64,000 nucleotides of DNA from Chryseobacterium gregarium DSM 19109 (GTDB taxonomy: Bacteria; Bacteroidota; Bacteroidia; Flavobacteriales; Weeksellaceae): assembly GCF_000430845.1 (NCBI RefSeq), contig NZ_AUMU01000012.1:87640-151639 (forward strand), given 5' to 3'. How positions within the stretch are numbered: position 1 is the stretch's first letter; each line of letters opens with the position of its first letter. Below are positions 45,245-54,054 of the stretch, in pieces. Position numbers and translations under genes: made by a program. A model generated the notes under the pieces. It was given only the letters and a program-made list of their open reading frames with translations, made no database searches and was not told where the DNA came from.

Positions 45245-46531
45245 TTTATAGTAATCGGCAATATTCTTTATTTCATCAAGGCTCAGGTTCCACATAAAGT
45301 TCAGGAACTGCCGGTAACTTTCACTTTGGTTTTTAGGATCTACCCTGTCAAGATACCGGTTTAAATTATAGCTTTTCCGGGCCTCATAAATTTTAGCAAA
45401 ACATTTCCCGAGCCAGGCTTTGTAATAGGTTTCCTCTTCCCCATCCTGCAGAAACTGAAGGCTTGCATAAATACCGATTCCGTAATCTTCAGAATGATAG
45501 AAATTCGGTAATGTTTCTATTCTCGCGGTTTTCTCGAGAGCAGCATATGATGCCGTTGCTTTTTCATCAGCAGCTTCAGTTTTCAGTTCCGGAAATATAT
45601 TCTTCAGATGATTAATCCTTAATATCATTTCAGGATGGGATTTCAATGAATCCTTATTAAACTTTTCTTTGAAGTGGTTATAATTATACAATGAAAAATC
45701 CTCTTTCTGCAGCCATTTCTCTTTAAACTCCTGTTTGGGAAGACTGAAATATTTTTTATAGGTTTCCACCTTCAGTTCCCGGGGTGAAATGGTGTCAAAA
45801 TCTTCCAGCCTTTTCAGGGTATTGATGAACTCTGTTTTTTTGAACTCACTGTTTTTAAAAATACTGTATCCCAGGGAATCTGCCTGCATCTCCTGTTTCC
45901 TGTTTTCGGTTCCTTTCCTGTAAACCCTGTTTTTCAGTATGTCAAAAGCTCTCTGGTTACGGTTTTCCTTAGTCGACTTGATGTTCTGGATCACCATTCT
46001 GTCCATCTGGTCCTGGTCAATCATATCCAGGAAAGTTTTTGCGGTATGGTCTGAAATCTTATGCCCTAACTCATGGGAAATGACGGCTGCCAGCTGATCA
46101 TCATTATTCAGCCAGTTAAAAAGCCCCATGTTGATTACAAAAGTACCGTCTGCAAAGCAGTAGGCGTTGGGGGTATTGTCTTTTGCAATGAGGATTTTCA
46201 GGTTTTCGGGAATCCGGGGATTATTTTTCCTTAAACGCGCAATCAGACTCTTTACCTGCACATCAAACACAGAATTAAAGACAAAGTCTTTATCTTTTAC
46301 CTTCTTTTCAAATTCTTTAGAAAATTCCCTGTAAATTTTAGACAATTCATTTCCCCGTTTCCCCGGATAATCAGATTTGCTTTTTTTAATCAGATCTTCA
46401 GTATTCACCGAAAAGTTTTTAAGGAAGTCTCTTCGCTGTGCATAATCGGCCGTATCAATAGGCTCATACACCTGTCCGAAAGTAACAGCAAAGGCATACA
46501 GCAGGAAAAAGGATATTAGTTTTGTCATCAT
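45230..46531 (-). CDS. Secreted M48-family zinc metallopeptidase
   Basis: A 433-residue exported protease with a signal peptide (MMTKLISFFLLYAFAVTFGQ). The zinc motif HELGH in AVISHELGHKISDH is intact, followed by an expected Glu ligand region (RKQEMQADSLGYSIF, ExxxxD form) as in BepA/HtpX relatives. The C-terminal half is helical without clear TPR motifs. BepA-type proteins guard outer-membrane protein assembly, so a periplasmic quality-control role is possible. Confidence 0.88.
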   Translation of the reverse strand: MMTKLISFFLLYAFAVTFGQVYEPIDTADYAQRRDFLKNFSVNTEDLIKKSKSDYPGKRGNELSKIYREFSKEFEKKVKDKDFVFNSVFDVQVKSLIARLRKNNPRIPENLKILIAKDNTPNAYCFADGTFVINMGLFNWLNNDDQLAAVISHELGHKISDHTAKTFLDMIDQDQMDRMVIQNIKSTKENRNQRAFDILKNRVYRKGTENRKQEMQADSLGYSIFKNSEFKKTEFINTLKRLEDFDTISPRELKVETYKKYFSLPKQEFKEKWLQKEDFSLYNYNHFKEKFNKDSLKSHPEMILRINHLKNIFPELKTEAADEKATASYAALEKTARIETLPNFYHSEDYGIGIYASLQFLQDGEEETYYKAWLGKCFAKIYEARKSYNLNRYLDRVDPKNQSESYRQFLNFMWNLSLDEIKNIADYYKATVS

Positions 46532-46547
46532 TTATATCAAATAATCA

Positions 46548-46555
46548 CAAAAATA
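46548..46555 (-). promoter_or_regulatory. -7 promoter element of the M48 protease gene
   Basis: Reverse-strand TATTTTTG, 17 bases before the start codon. Confidence 0.5.
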
Positions 46556-46587
46556 AATCATTTCATTTCATGTTTTCAAATTTATTT

Positions 46588-46595
46588 TAACTTTG
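46588..46595 (+). promoter_or_regulatory. -7 promoter element of the serine hydrolase gene
   Basis: TAACTTTG, 17 bases before the ATG at 46612. It is divergent from the M48 promoter. Confidence 0.5.
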
Positions 46596-46611
46596 TTACA
46601 GATGCTTTGCT

Positions 46612-47745
46612 ATGATCCTACTTATTTATTTCCTGACGTTTATCGTTATCGCTGCGGCACTCTTTTATCTTTTGGGATATGGTTATCTTTTTAACGGGAT
46701 TTCCAAAACCTACTTAAAAGGAAAAACCAGCGCGAATATTGATGACGGAAAATTTTTCACCCACAATATTATTGCCACAGGATCTCCAATGTCCTGGGAC
46801 GAAGCCCCTGAATACAACAAAACCGAATTACCGAAACATATCATTGAAGATTTAATCCATTCCCATACTGCATCTTTTATTGTTGTTAAAAACGGGAAAC
46901 TTGTTCATGAACAATACTGGAACGATTATCACCGGCAATCACAGACCAACTCATTTTCAATGGCAAAGGCTGTTACGGTAATGCTTCTGGGAAAGGCCAT
47001 TGAGGAAGGAAAGATTAAAAGTATTGATGACAGATTTTCAGATTATTTTGAGGAATTCAATCACAGGGAATTTGCCCAAAACCTAACTTTAAAAAATCTG
47101 GCCCAGATGGAATCCGGCCTGGACTGGAACGAAGATTATAAAAATCCCTTTTTACCGAATGCAAAAGCCTATTACGGAAGAAGTCTGATCAAAGCAACTT
47201 TTTCAAGGAATTTCAAGGAAAACCCGGGCGAAAGATTTGAATACCAAAGCGGATCTACCCAGTTTTTAGGCTTTGCCGTAAGAAAAGCGGTGAATCAGTC
47301 ACTGGCAAGCTATCTATCTGAAAAGTTCTGGGACCCGATGGGAATGGAACACAATGCTGCCTGGAGCACCGATAACAGCGGAATGGAAAAAACCTACTGC
47401 TGTATCCATTCTACGGCGAGAGATTTTGCCAGGCTCGGACAGCTATTTCTCAATGACGGAAAAGTTGGGGACAAACAGCTTCTGAACCTTGATTTTATCA
47501 ACCAAATGCGGGCTCCGACAGAAAAATCCAAAGAAATCTACGGGATGGGATTCTGGATCAACCATGACAATCCGGTAAAGCATTATTATTTCCTCGGACT
47601 TCAGGGGCAGTATATCATTATGGTCCCTGAACACAATATGGTGATCGTAAGGACCGGCAGCTATAATAATCTACCGAAAAATGACAGGGGAAGGCCGGAT
47701 CAGGTGAAATTCCTTGTGAATGAAACGGTAAAGCTGTTCCAGTAA
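46612..47745 (+). CDS. Membrane-anchored serine hydrolase (beta-lactamase class C fold)
   Basis: A 377-residue protein with an N-terminal membrane anchor (ILLIYFLTFIVIAAALFYLLGYGYLF) and a periplasmic penicillin-binding/esterase domain. The SxxK motif is SFSMAK; the second motif is YQSGS (Tyr). The family includes beta-lactamases, DD-peptidases and esterases, and this branch is usually annotated only as serine hydrolase. The third motif is a less obvious LQGQY-like strand near the C-terminus. A four-base tandem repeat begins at the stop codon. Confidence 0.88.
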   Translation: MILLIYFLTFIVIAAALFYLLGYGYLFNGISKTYLKGKTSANIDDGKFFTHNIIATGSPMSWDEAPEYNKTELPKHIIEDLIHSHTASFIVVKNGKLVHEQYWNDYHRQSQTNSFSMAKAVTVMLLGKAIEEGKIKSIDDRFSDYFEEFNHREFAQNLTLKNLAQMESGLDWNEDYKNPFLPNAKAYYGRSLIKATFSRNFKENPGERFEYQSGSTQFLGFAVRKAVNQSLASYLSEKFWDPMGMEHNAAWSTDNSGMEKTYCCIHSTARDFARLGQLFLNDGKVGDKQLLNLDFINQMRAPTEKSKEIYGMGFWINHDNPVKHYYFLGLQGQYIIMVPEHNMVIVRTGSYNNLPKNDRGRPDQVKFLVNETVKLFQ

Positions 47746-47778
<33 letters not shown>

Positions 47779-47841
47779 GAAATAAATAATTTAATGGAAC
47801 CTGAAATTCGCTTCCGTGAATGTGTTGTTCTTTAACAAGGC

Positions 47842-48060
47842 TTAATATTCTGGAGACATCTGCTTCCGCCCGAACGTATTTTCTCCGCTCATGCTTCCGA
47901 GCCGCACCTTATCCTTCCCGAATTTCTTATTCATGGCATCCATTGCCTTCATGACCGGCAAATGCAAGTTTTGGGTATCTTCTTCAAAAAGACTGATGAG
48001 ACGCTGGTCTTCAGTAATAAAATACAATACAGTTGCGGTATACGCAAAGATCGCTATCAT
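47842..48060 (-). CDS. Stand-alone protein like the C-terminal tail of Y-family polymerases (DUF4113-like)
   Basis: A 72-residue protein whose ATG overlaps the dnaE stop codon (ATGA), so it is almost certainly translated by coupling. After a hydrophobic N-terminus it reads LISLFEEDTQNLHLPVMKAM then DAMNKKFGKDKVRLGSMSG and ends RKQMSPEY. That is the layout of the UmuC/DUF4113 tail: an xxSLF clamp-binding-like stretch, a MDxxNxxFG helix and a R..SP.Y end. The DinB encoded two genes upstream ends in a similar tail (QMSLFEDTEEQMNLYQTMDYLKNRFGADAVG). I propose an accessory subunit of the mutagenic polymerase complex; no such separate protein is known to me. Confidence 0.7.
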   Translation of the reverse strand: MIAIFAYTATVLYFITEDQRLISLFEEDTQNLHLPVMKAMDAMNKKFGKDKVRLGSMSGENTFGRKQMSPEY

Positions 48061-51000
48061 CTGAATTTTTGCCTCGGCAGATTAATTTCCTGCGCTTGGG
48101 GATAGGGCTTCCGTGAGGTCATGCTTACATCTTCCCTGATTTTCTGATGAATATGATACTGTTTTTCCTGATGATAAGCATACCTCGGATCAGGAATCAT
48201 CGGCATCTTGGCCATTTTATGGATGGTGATGGTGGGAAAATGATAATCAATTTCCACAGTTCCCAGCAGCAGGTAACAGCCGCCGCCCTGAAAATCGTAT
48301 TCCTTCAGGCTATCCGGGAAATGGGCAGTATCGAAATATTCTCCGTTTGCATCGATCCAAGTACCGAAATACATGGCTCCTTTTCTAGTAGGCACGTGTT
48401 TCCTGGAGATCAGATAGGCCAGCATCTTCACCTGGCGTTTATGGTGCTGCGGCAGGTCTTTTACGAATACGGAACCTCTGTATGAAGTCTGTAGTAAATC
48501 AAAAGGGCTGCAGGAAACCGGAAACCCAATAATCTCGATTTCATCAAAGGCATCTTCAAAAGGCTCTCTTTTTAACTCAGGCAGCATATAGGGCTGGAAA
48601 GGCTCATCAATCAGCACCATTCCCCTGCTTTCAGCTTTAAAGTTTACCATGAGCATCCTGGCTTCCACCAAAAGTTCATTTTTAGGCTTTCCGGTAAACC
48701 GGAAGGCCCCGATAAATATCAAGGTCTGCACGGTTTCAATACCGGCCGGGACACGCCTGATAAAATCTTCCAGTGACCGGTATTTCCCGTTATATCCCCG
48801 TTCTTCTATCATCCGTTGGATTGTTCCGGTATCCAGCCCCTGCATCAGGGCCAGCCCCAGATAAATATCCCGGCCATCGAGCACTGTCTGAAGTTCACTA
48901 TTGTTCACACACGGTGCCTGAATGTTCGCGCCGGACATCCGGGCCTCATGAATATACACCTCAGTCCGGTAAAATCCGCCCTGGTTGTTGATCACCGAGA
49001 CCATGAACTCCAGTGGGTAATAGACCTTCAGGTAAAGGCTTTGGTAGCTTTCCACGGCATAAGACGCAGAATGCGCCTTGCAGAAGGAATACCCGGCAAA
49101 GGATTCGATCTGCCGGAAAGCTTCTATGGTAAGTGCTTCAGAGTGTCCTCGCTCCTTACATTTTTTGAAGAAGTTGGCCTTAACTTCCTGCAGTTTTTGG
49201 ATCGACCTTTCCTTTCCGCTCATCGCCCTGCGGAGGATATCACCGTCAGCCAGCGACACCCCCCCGAAATACTGCGCAATCTTAATAACATCTTCCTGAT
49301 AAACCATAATTCCATAGGTCTCTTCGAGATTTTCTTTAAATACAGGATGGAAATACTCAAACTGATCCGGATGGTTATGCCTGAAAATATACTCCCGCAT
49401 CATTCCGCTTTGTGCCACGCCGGGCCTGATGATGGAGGAAGCCGCCACCAGGATCCGGTAGTCTTCGCATTTCAGCCTTCTCAGAAGCCCGCGCATGGCG
49501 GGAGATTCAATATAAAAGCATCCGATGGTCCTGCCTGTCGCGAGGTATTCATTCGCCTTTGATTCGTTTTTGGACAGTGAAGTATCCCGAATATCGACGG
49601 TAATCCCTCTGGTTTTTTTGATCAGTTCAACGGTATCGTTAATTGTACCCAGCCCGCGCTGAGAAAGAATATCGAATTTTTCAAGCCCGATATCTTCGGC
49701 AGTATTCATATCGAATTGTACAATAGGAAATCCTTTAGGTGGCATTTCAAGTGCCGTAAAATGGGTAATCGGCTCCTCGGAAATCAGGATCCCGCAGGCA
49801 TGCATACTCCGTTGGTTCGGGAATTTTTCCAGCATGGTGCCATAGCGGTGAACATGTTTTATGATAGAGTTCCGGTCATGGGTTTCTACCGGATGGTTGG
49901 CCAGGCTGTCGAGTTCTTCCTTAGGAAGCCCGAATACTTTGCCTACTTCCCGCAAGATCGATTTGTATTTAAACTTGACGTTGGTTCCGCAGAAGGCAAC
50001 ATGCTCTTTTCCGTACTTTTTAAAAATATATTCCAGAATGGTATCCCGGTTCTGCCAACTCCAGTCGATGTCAAAATCCGGCGGCGACTTACGGTTAAGG
50101 TTTAGGAACCGTTCAAAATAAAGATCGAGCTCCAGGGGACATATATCGGTAATACCCAGGCAGTAACTGACAATAGAATTGGCTCCGCTCCCTCTTCCTA
50201 CATGCATTAGTCCCATACGGTTGCTGTAGCGGACAATATCCCAGGTGATGAGGAAATAAGAACAGAAGTTCCGGTCATCAATTACTTTCAGTTCCTGCTC
50301 TACCCTATCCTGCGCTTCTTTGTTTTGCAGGCCGTAGCGTTTTTCCAATCCCAGATAAGCCAGCCTGCGGAGCATTTTCAGATCAGAGGCTTTGGATCGC
50401 GTATAGTACTGCCTGTTACGAACTTTCTCGAAATCAAATTCAAAGCAGCACGCATCGAGAAGCTTTTGGGTGTTTTCAATAATTTCCGGATGGTACTGAA
50501 AGTCTCCGATGATCTCTTTTTCCCGTCTGAGGTATTCCGATTTCCGGCAGATATCCTGTTCCGAAAGCATGGACAACAGTGTATTTTTATCAATAGCCCT
50601 TAAGATCAGGTGCAGATTGTATTCTTTCTGGGAACTGAAGGTCACCGGCTGAAGGATCACCATTTTGGAACTATGTTTTTTTAGCTCAGGGCGTATCAGT
50701 AAGTTTAGTTCTTCTTCCCGGATTCCGATGTATTCATTGTGCTTTAGTACTGCCGGAATATTGTCCAGCGGGTAAATGACAAATACATTTTCAAAATCCG
50801 GAGCCGTTTCCGAAAGTTCTTCACCGTCGCAGTTATGAGCGGTAATCCTACGGTTTATTTCGCCAATCCCGGAAAATTCCCGCGCCATGGCGATATACAG
50901 CACCCTGTTTTCTTTCCTGACTTCCATTCCGGCAATGGGCTTAATGCCTGCCTCTTCGCATTGTTTCTTGAAATCATAGATGGCCGTAACCGTATTAATA

Positions 51001-51110
51001 TCTGTAAGCACCAGTTGTTTGATGCCCAGACTTTTGGCTTTCTGTACAAGATCTTCTACGGACATGGTTCCGTAACGGAGGCTGTGGAAGGAATGGCAAT
51101 TGAGATACAT
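48057..51110 (-). CDS. dnaE: DNA polymerase III alpha subunit, accessory DnaE2-like
   Basis: A 1017-residue C-family polymerase. The order is an N-terminal PHP domain (residues 1-200), the palm with the catalytic acid motif SPPDFDIDWSWQNRD, fingers, and a shorter C-terminal region with an OB-like fold. The PHP consensus LTDHGN reads LTDINT, so a PHP metal ligand is lost. The short size and its position after dinB in the same direction (spacing 23 bases) mark it as an SOS-type, error-prone DnaE2/ImuC relative rather than the main replicase. It is coupled to the small tail protein downstream. Confidence 0.9.
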   Translation of the reverse strand: MYLNCHSFHSLRYGTMSVEDLVQKAKSLGIKQLVLTDINTVTAIYDFKKQCEEAGIKPIAGMEVRKENRVLYIAMAREFSGIGEINRRITAHNCDGEELSETAPDFENVFVIYPLDNIPAVLKHNEYIGIREEELNLLIRPELKKHSSKMVILQPVTFSSQKEYNLHLILRAIDKNTLLSMLSEQDICRKSEYLRREKEIIGDFQYHPEIIENTQKLLDACCFEFDFEKVRNRQYYTRSKASDLKMLRRLAYLGLEKRYGLQNKEAQDRVEQELKVIDDRNFCSYFLITWDIVRYSNRMGLMHVGRGSGANSIVSYCLGITDICPLELDLYFERFLNLNRKSPPDFDIDWSWQNRDTILEYIFKKYGKEHVAFCGTNVKFKYKSILREVGKVFGLPKEELDSLANHPVETHDRNSIIKHVHRYGTMLEKFPNQRSMHACGILISEEPITHFTALEMPPKGFPIVQFDMNTAEDIGLEKFDILSQRGLGTINDTVELIKKTRGITVDIRDTSLSKNESKANEYLATGRTIGCFYIESPAMRGLLRRLKCEDYRILVAASSIIRPGVAQSGMMREYIFRHNHPDQFEYFHPVFKENLEETYGIMVYQEDVIKIAQYFGGVSLADGDILRRAMSGKERSIQKLQEVKANFFKKCKERGHSEALTIEAFRQIESFAGYSFCKAHSASYAVESYQSLYLKVYYPLEFMVSVINNQGGFYRTEVYIHEARMSGANIQAPCVNNSELQTVLDGRDIYLGLALMQGLDTGTIQRMIEERGYNGKYRSLEDFIRRVPAGIETVQTLIFIGAFRFTGKPKNELLVEARMLMVNFKAESRGMVLIDEPFQPYMLPELKREPFEDAFDEIEIIGFPVSCSPFDLLQTSYRGSVFVKDLPQHHKRQVKMLAYLISRKHVPTRKGAMYFGTWIDANGEYFDTAHFPDSLKEYDFQGGGCYLLLGTVEIDYHFPTITIHKMAKMPMIPDPRYAYHQEKQYHIHQKIREDVSMTSRKPYPQAQEINLPRQKFR

Positions 51111-51133
51111 AGGAAGAATATTTTATAATAAAG

Positions 51134-52282
51134 TTATTTTTCAAAATCAAAACCGGAGGCCCTGCCTACAGCATCGGCCCCGAATCTGTTCTTGAGATAG
51201 TCCATGGTTTGGTACAGATTCATCTGTTCTTCGGTGTCTTCAAACAGGCTCATCTGATGGTTCCCATGGACCAGGTCAGTGAACCGAAGTCCGATCAGCC
51301 GGATCCGCATCCTTCGGGTATATAGCCGGTTGAAAAGTTCCAGCGCTATCTTCGATAAGGTATGGTCTGCCGAGGTGTAGGCCACACGGTTCTGTTTCGT
51401 CTCGGTATCGAAATTAGCATAGCGGATCTTGACTGCCACCGTAGAGGTAAGCCATTTTTCCTGCCGAAGCTGGTAAGCCAGCTTTTCCGACATGTTGTTT
51501 AAAATTCTTTTTAATTCCGGGAGATCAATGGTATCGTTGATAAACGTCTGTTCTGTGGAAAGGGATTTGCGCTCGGAATATGGGACTACCGGACTCTCAT
51601 CAATCCCGTTAGCTTTCTTCCAGAGGTCTTTCCCACTTGTACCGATCATCTGCTGCAGAGCCATAACAGGCATTTCGGATAAGGTATGGATGGTACGTAT
51701 CCCTATCCTTGACAGGAGCTGGAACGTTTTATCCCCAACCATCGGGATCTTCCTGATGGACAGAGGGTTCAAGAAAGACCGGATATTCACCTCGGGAATC
51801 TGTAGTTTCCCGTCAGGCTTCGATTCCCCGGTCCCGATCTTTGAAACGGTTTTATTGGCGGATAAAGCAAAGCTGATCGGAAGCCCCGTTTCTTTGGTAA
51901 CGTCTGCAGCAATTTCCCGCGTCCACCGGTAACAGCCGAAAAATTTATCCATTCCAGAGAGATCTAAATAAAATTCATCTATACTCGCTTTTTCCATTAC
52001 CGGAACTTTTTCCTGGATGGCTTCAGTCACGGTATGGGATAGATTTGAATACAGTTCATAATCTCCTTTAATGACCTTAGCTTCAGGACAGAGTCGGAGT
52101 GCCATACGAATAGGCATAGCAGAACGCACTCCGAATTCTCGTGCTTCATAGGAACAGGAGGCCACCACCCCACGGTCGCCTCCTCCTATGATCAGAGGAA
52201 TTCCCCGGAGGGCATCATTATTGCGCCTCTCGCAGGATACAAAAAAGGCATCCAGGTCCATATGTACAATCGCACGGTTCAT
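51134..52282 (-). CDS. dinB: Y-family DNA polymerase IV
   Basis: A 382-residue translesion polymerase. Motifs: VHMDLDAFFVSCERR with catalytic Asp, the nucleotide steric-gate region CSYEAREFGVRSAMP, and KASIDEFYLDLSG with the Asp-Glu pair. The helix-hairpin-helix and little-finger domains follow. The C-terminus carries a clamp-binding motif QMSLF and then a tail related to the small protein at 47842-48060. It heads the reverse-strand operon dinB-dnaE-tail. A -7 element TAGTTTTG (reverse 52287-52294) and an operator lie directly before it, so the mRNA is nearly leaderless. Confidence 0.95.
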   Translation of the reverse strand: MNRAIVHMDLDAFFVSCERRNNDALRGIPLIIGGGDRGVVASCSYEAREFGVRSAMPIRMALRLCPEAKVIKGDYELYSNLSHTVTEAIQEKVPVMEKASIDEFYLDLSGMDKFFGCYRWTREIAADVTKETGLPISFALSANKTVSKIGTGESKPDGKLQIPEVNIRSFLNPLSIRKIPMVGDKTFQLLSRIGIRTIHTLSEMPVMALQQMIGTSGKDLWKKANGIDESPVVPYSERKSLSTEQTFINDTIDLPELKRILNNMSEKLAYQLRQEKWLTSTVAVKIRYANFDTETKQNRVAYTSADHTLSKIALELFNRLYTRRMRIRLIGLRFTDLVHGNHQMSLFEDTEEQMNLYQTMDYLKNRFGADAVGRASGFDFEK

Positions 52283-52286
52283 TATG

Positions 52287-52342
52287 CAAAACTAGATACT
52301 AATTGTATCATTTTTTGTATATTTGTTGATACAATTTGTATC
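52287..52342. promoter_or_regulatory. Divergent promoters and paired GATAC-N5-GTATC operators
   Basis: Two inverted repeats of the same form, GATACTAATTGTATC (52295-52309) and GATACAATTTGTATC (52328-52342), have centres 33 bases apart, about three helical turns. The left one abuts the dinB -7 element (TAGTTTTG, reverse 52287-52294). The right one abuts the regulator's -7 element (TATATTTG, 52318-52325) and ends one base before its ATG. This is the expected plan for a self-regulating repressor that also controls the divergent polymerase operon. Confidence 0.85.
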
Positions 52343-52343
52343 A

Positions 52344-53111
52344 ATGTCAATTTTTTCAGATAACATCAGGCTTTTAAGGGCTAAGAGAAAGGCTACTCAG
52401 CAGGAAACAGCAGATGCTGTATTGTTGAGTAGGGTCAGGTATTCCAAGTATGAGGACGGAAGGTCAGAGCCTCCTTATGAAGTACTGATTCGGATCTCGA
52501 AATATTTCAATCTGAGCATCGACCTTCTCCTTACTGTGGATATCCGGAAATATCCGCTCGAAGATATCCTGCATCTCCCTGATAACCGGATCGTTCTTCC
52601 TGTGATGATCGACCGGGAAGGCAACAATTACATCGAAATTGTTACACAAAAAGCTTCCATGGGATACCTATCGGGATACAGCGATCCGGAGTATATTGAG
52701 AGCCTTCAGCAGATCTCCCTGCCATTCCTTGCAAATGGAAAATACCGGGCATTCCCCGCGCGCGGGGATTCCATGCCGCCGTTCAAAGACGGCTCCTACA
52801 TCATCGGTAAATATGTGGAAAATATTGAAGACTTAAAGCCGCATAAGAGCTATATTTTTGTTACTCTCAATGACGGCATTTCCTATAAAAGGTTTAAGCA
52901 GCGAAAAAAAAGAGCAGTCACTGTGGCGGCTGACAATTCTTTTTATAAACCGTATGATATCCCATTAGGAGAAATTGTAGAAATCTGGCAGTATGCTTCA
53001 GGAATATTCCCCGAAGATTTTGAACCGGATCATTATAAAAATTATAATTTGCAGGATATGTTTTTGGAGATCAGAAAAGAGATCAGAAATTTAAATGATA
53101 AAATTTCTTAA
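52344..53111 (+). CDS. LexA-like HTH-S24 regulator
   Basis: A 255-residue regulator starting at 52344 (MSIFSDNIRLLRAKRKATQQETADAVLLSRVRYSKYEDG); the frame is open from 52323, but that start lies in the operator. Residues 1-66 form an XRE helix-turn-helix, unlike the winged helix of LexA. Residues about 120-235 form an S24 peptidase/cleavage domain with Ser143 in ARGDSMPPF and Lys182 in SYKRFK. A possible cleavage site is ASMGYLSGY (Met106-Gly107) instead of the usual Ala-Gly. It probably senses RecA filaments and represses dinB-dnaE. The C-terminal 25 residues form a charged helix. Confidence 0.88.
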   Translation: MSIFSDNIRLLRAKRKATQQETADAVLLSRVRYSKYEDGRSEPPYEVLIRISKYFNLSIDLLLTVDIRKYPLEDILHLPDNRIVLPVMIDREGNNYIEIVTQKASMGYLSGYSDPEYIESLQQISLPFLANGKYRAFPARGDSMPPFKDGSYIIGKYVENIEDLKPHKSYIFVTLNDGISYKRFKQRKKRAVTVAADNSFYKPYDIPLGEIVEIWQYASGIFPEDFEPDHYKNYNLQDMFLEIRKEIRNLNDKIS

Positions 53112-53453
53112 TTAAATAAAAATATTCATGCTTAAATACAGTGAAGATGTACTCAAGAAACTGAAAATATAGTAAAGTTTATTTTTTTAAATAACCTCTG
53201 TAATCCGATACCTTCACCAAAGGAGTAAGTCATGCAACTATTTATTAAGTATTTCAATCGTTGATTGCACTGAACAATGTAAGTATTGTTTTTCGCATTA
53301 TTATGAATAAACTGTAAGATTGGCTTCTGTGCCAAAAAAAATCCCATCACCAATAAGAGCCTGTATTTCAATATATTAAATTATTTTAAATACGTCAAGT
53401 TTTGTCGCACTGCAGTCATATCTTTGTTTTCCAGAACACCAAAAACTGATTAT
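53112..53453. other. 342-base gap before the M15 peptidase gene
   Basis: AT-rich, with no convincing gene on either strand. A reverse frame of 72 codons lacks any family signature. The right end holds promoter P1 (53392-53426). Confidence 0.6.
53392..53426 (+). promoter_or_regulatory. Promoter P1 of the shared-box regulon (M15 peptidase)
   Basis: Box ACGTCAAGTTTTGTCG (53392-53407), 11 bases, then -7 element TATCTTTG (53419-53426). The gene starts at 53454. The usual -33 TTG is not at its normal distance, so the box probably binds an activator or replaces the -33 contact. Confidence 0.8.
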
Positions 53454-53954
53454 ATGGATAAAATAACTTTACAGCGAACAGAACAGCTTCACCCTACAGT
53501 AAGAGAAGAAGTGAAGCAGATTATCAAGGAATGTGATGAAGCATTAACCGGAAGGGCAAAAGTAAGAATCACCCAGGGACTGAGAAGCTTTGAGGAACAG
53601 GAAAAACTGTATGCGATAGGCAGAATCACTTCCGGTAAAAAAGTAACGAATGCCAAAGCAGGGCAAAGCATCCACAATTACGGGCTTGCCGTAGATATCT
53701 GTTTAATGATTGACGGAAAAACGGCAAGCTGGGATACTGTTAAGGATTGGGATAATGATAAAGTCGCAGACTGGTACGAATGTGTGAAAATCTTTGCAAG
53801 ACACGGCTGGGACTGGGGCGGAAACTGGAAAACCTTTAAAGACCTTCCCCATTTTGAAAAAAAGAATATGCAGACTCAAAAAGGCCTGATAAAAACAAGC
53901 TGGAGAACCCTGCTTAAAATGAACAGGGACCATAACGGATATGTAATTTTATAA
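53454..53954 (+). CDS. M15-family peptidoglycan L,D-type endopeptidase (CwlK/endolysin-like)
   Basis: A 166-residue peptidase beginning at 53454 (MDKITLQRTEQLHP). The zinc site of the VanY/CwlK group is visible: ITQGLRSFEEQEKLYAIGR, then SIHNYGLAVDI (His and Asp ligands) and LPHFEK (second His), with a DWGGNWKTFKD lead-in. Such enzymes cut between L-Ala and D-Glu or at D-Ala in peptidoglycan stems, and phages use them as endolysins. There is no signal peptide, as for holin-dependent endolysins. It is the first gene of the five-promoter regulon. Confidence 0.9.
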   Translation: MDKITLQRTEQLHPTVREEVKQIIKECDEALTGRAKVRITQGLRSFEEQEKLYAIGRITSGKKVTNAKAGQSIHNYGLAVDICLMIDGKTASWDTVKDWDNDKVADWYECVKIFARHGWDWGGNWKTFKDLPHFEKKNMQTQKGLIKTSWRTLLKMNRDHNGYVIL

Positions 53955-53983
53955 TTCTCCTTTATTTGAATTTATTTTTTAAC

Positions 53984-54018
53984 ACGACGACTTCTGTCGC
54001 ATCTCCGGCCTACCTTTG
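53984..54018 (+). promoter_or_regulatory. Promoter P2 of the shared-box regulon (patatin gene)
   Basis: ACGACGACTTCTGTCG (53984-53999), a 12-of-16 match to the P1 box, then 11 bases and TACCTTTG (54011-54018). The coding start is 124 bases further on, leaving a long leader. Confidence 0.75.
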
Positions 54019-54054
54019 CTTACAAGAAATACCAAAAGCAATCATTATAAAGCT

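Noticed and set aside
48816..49562. 248-codon open frame on the forward strand inside dnaE
   Set aside because: It is antisense to a well-conserved polymerase region, has no family motif and reflects codon bias of the real gene.
53153..53371. Reverse 72-codon frame before the M15 peptidase gene
   Set aside because: No motif, no ribosome-binding context, AT-rich. It is more likely chance.
53454..53954. M15 peptidase as proof of a prophage
   Set aside because: No capsid, portal, terminase, tail or integrase gene is visible nearby, so the endolysin-like gene alone does not show a prophage.
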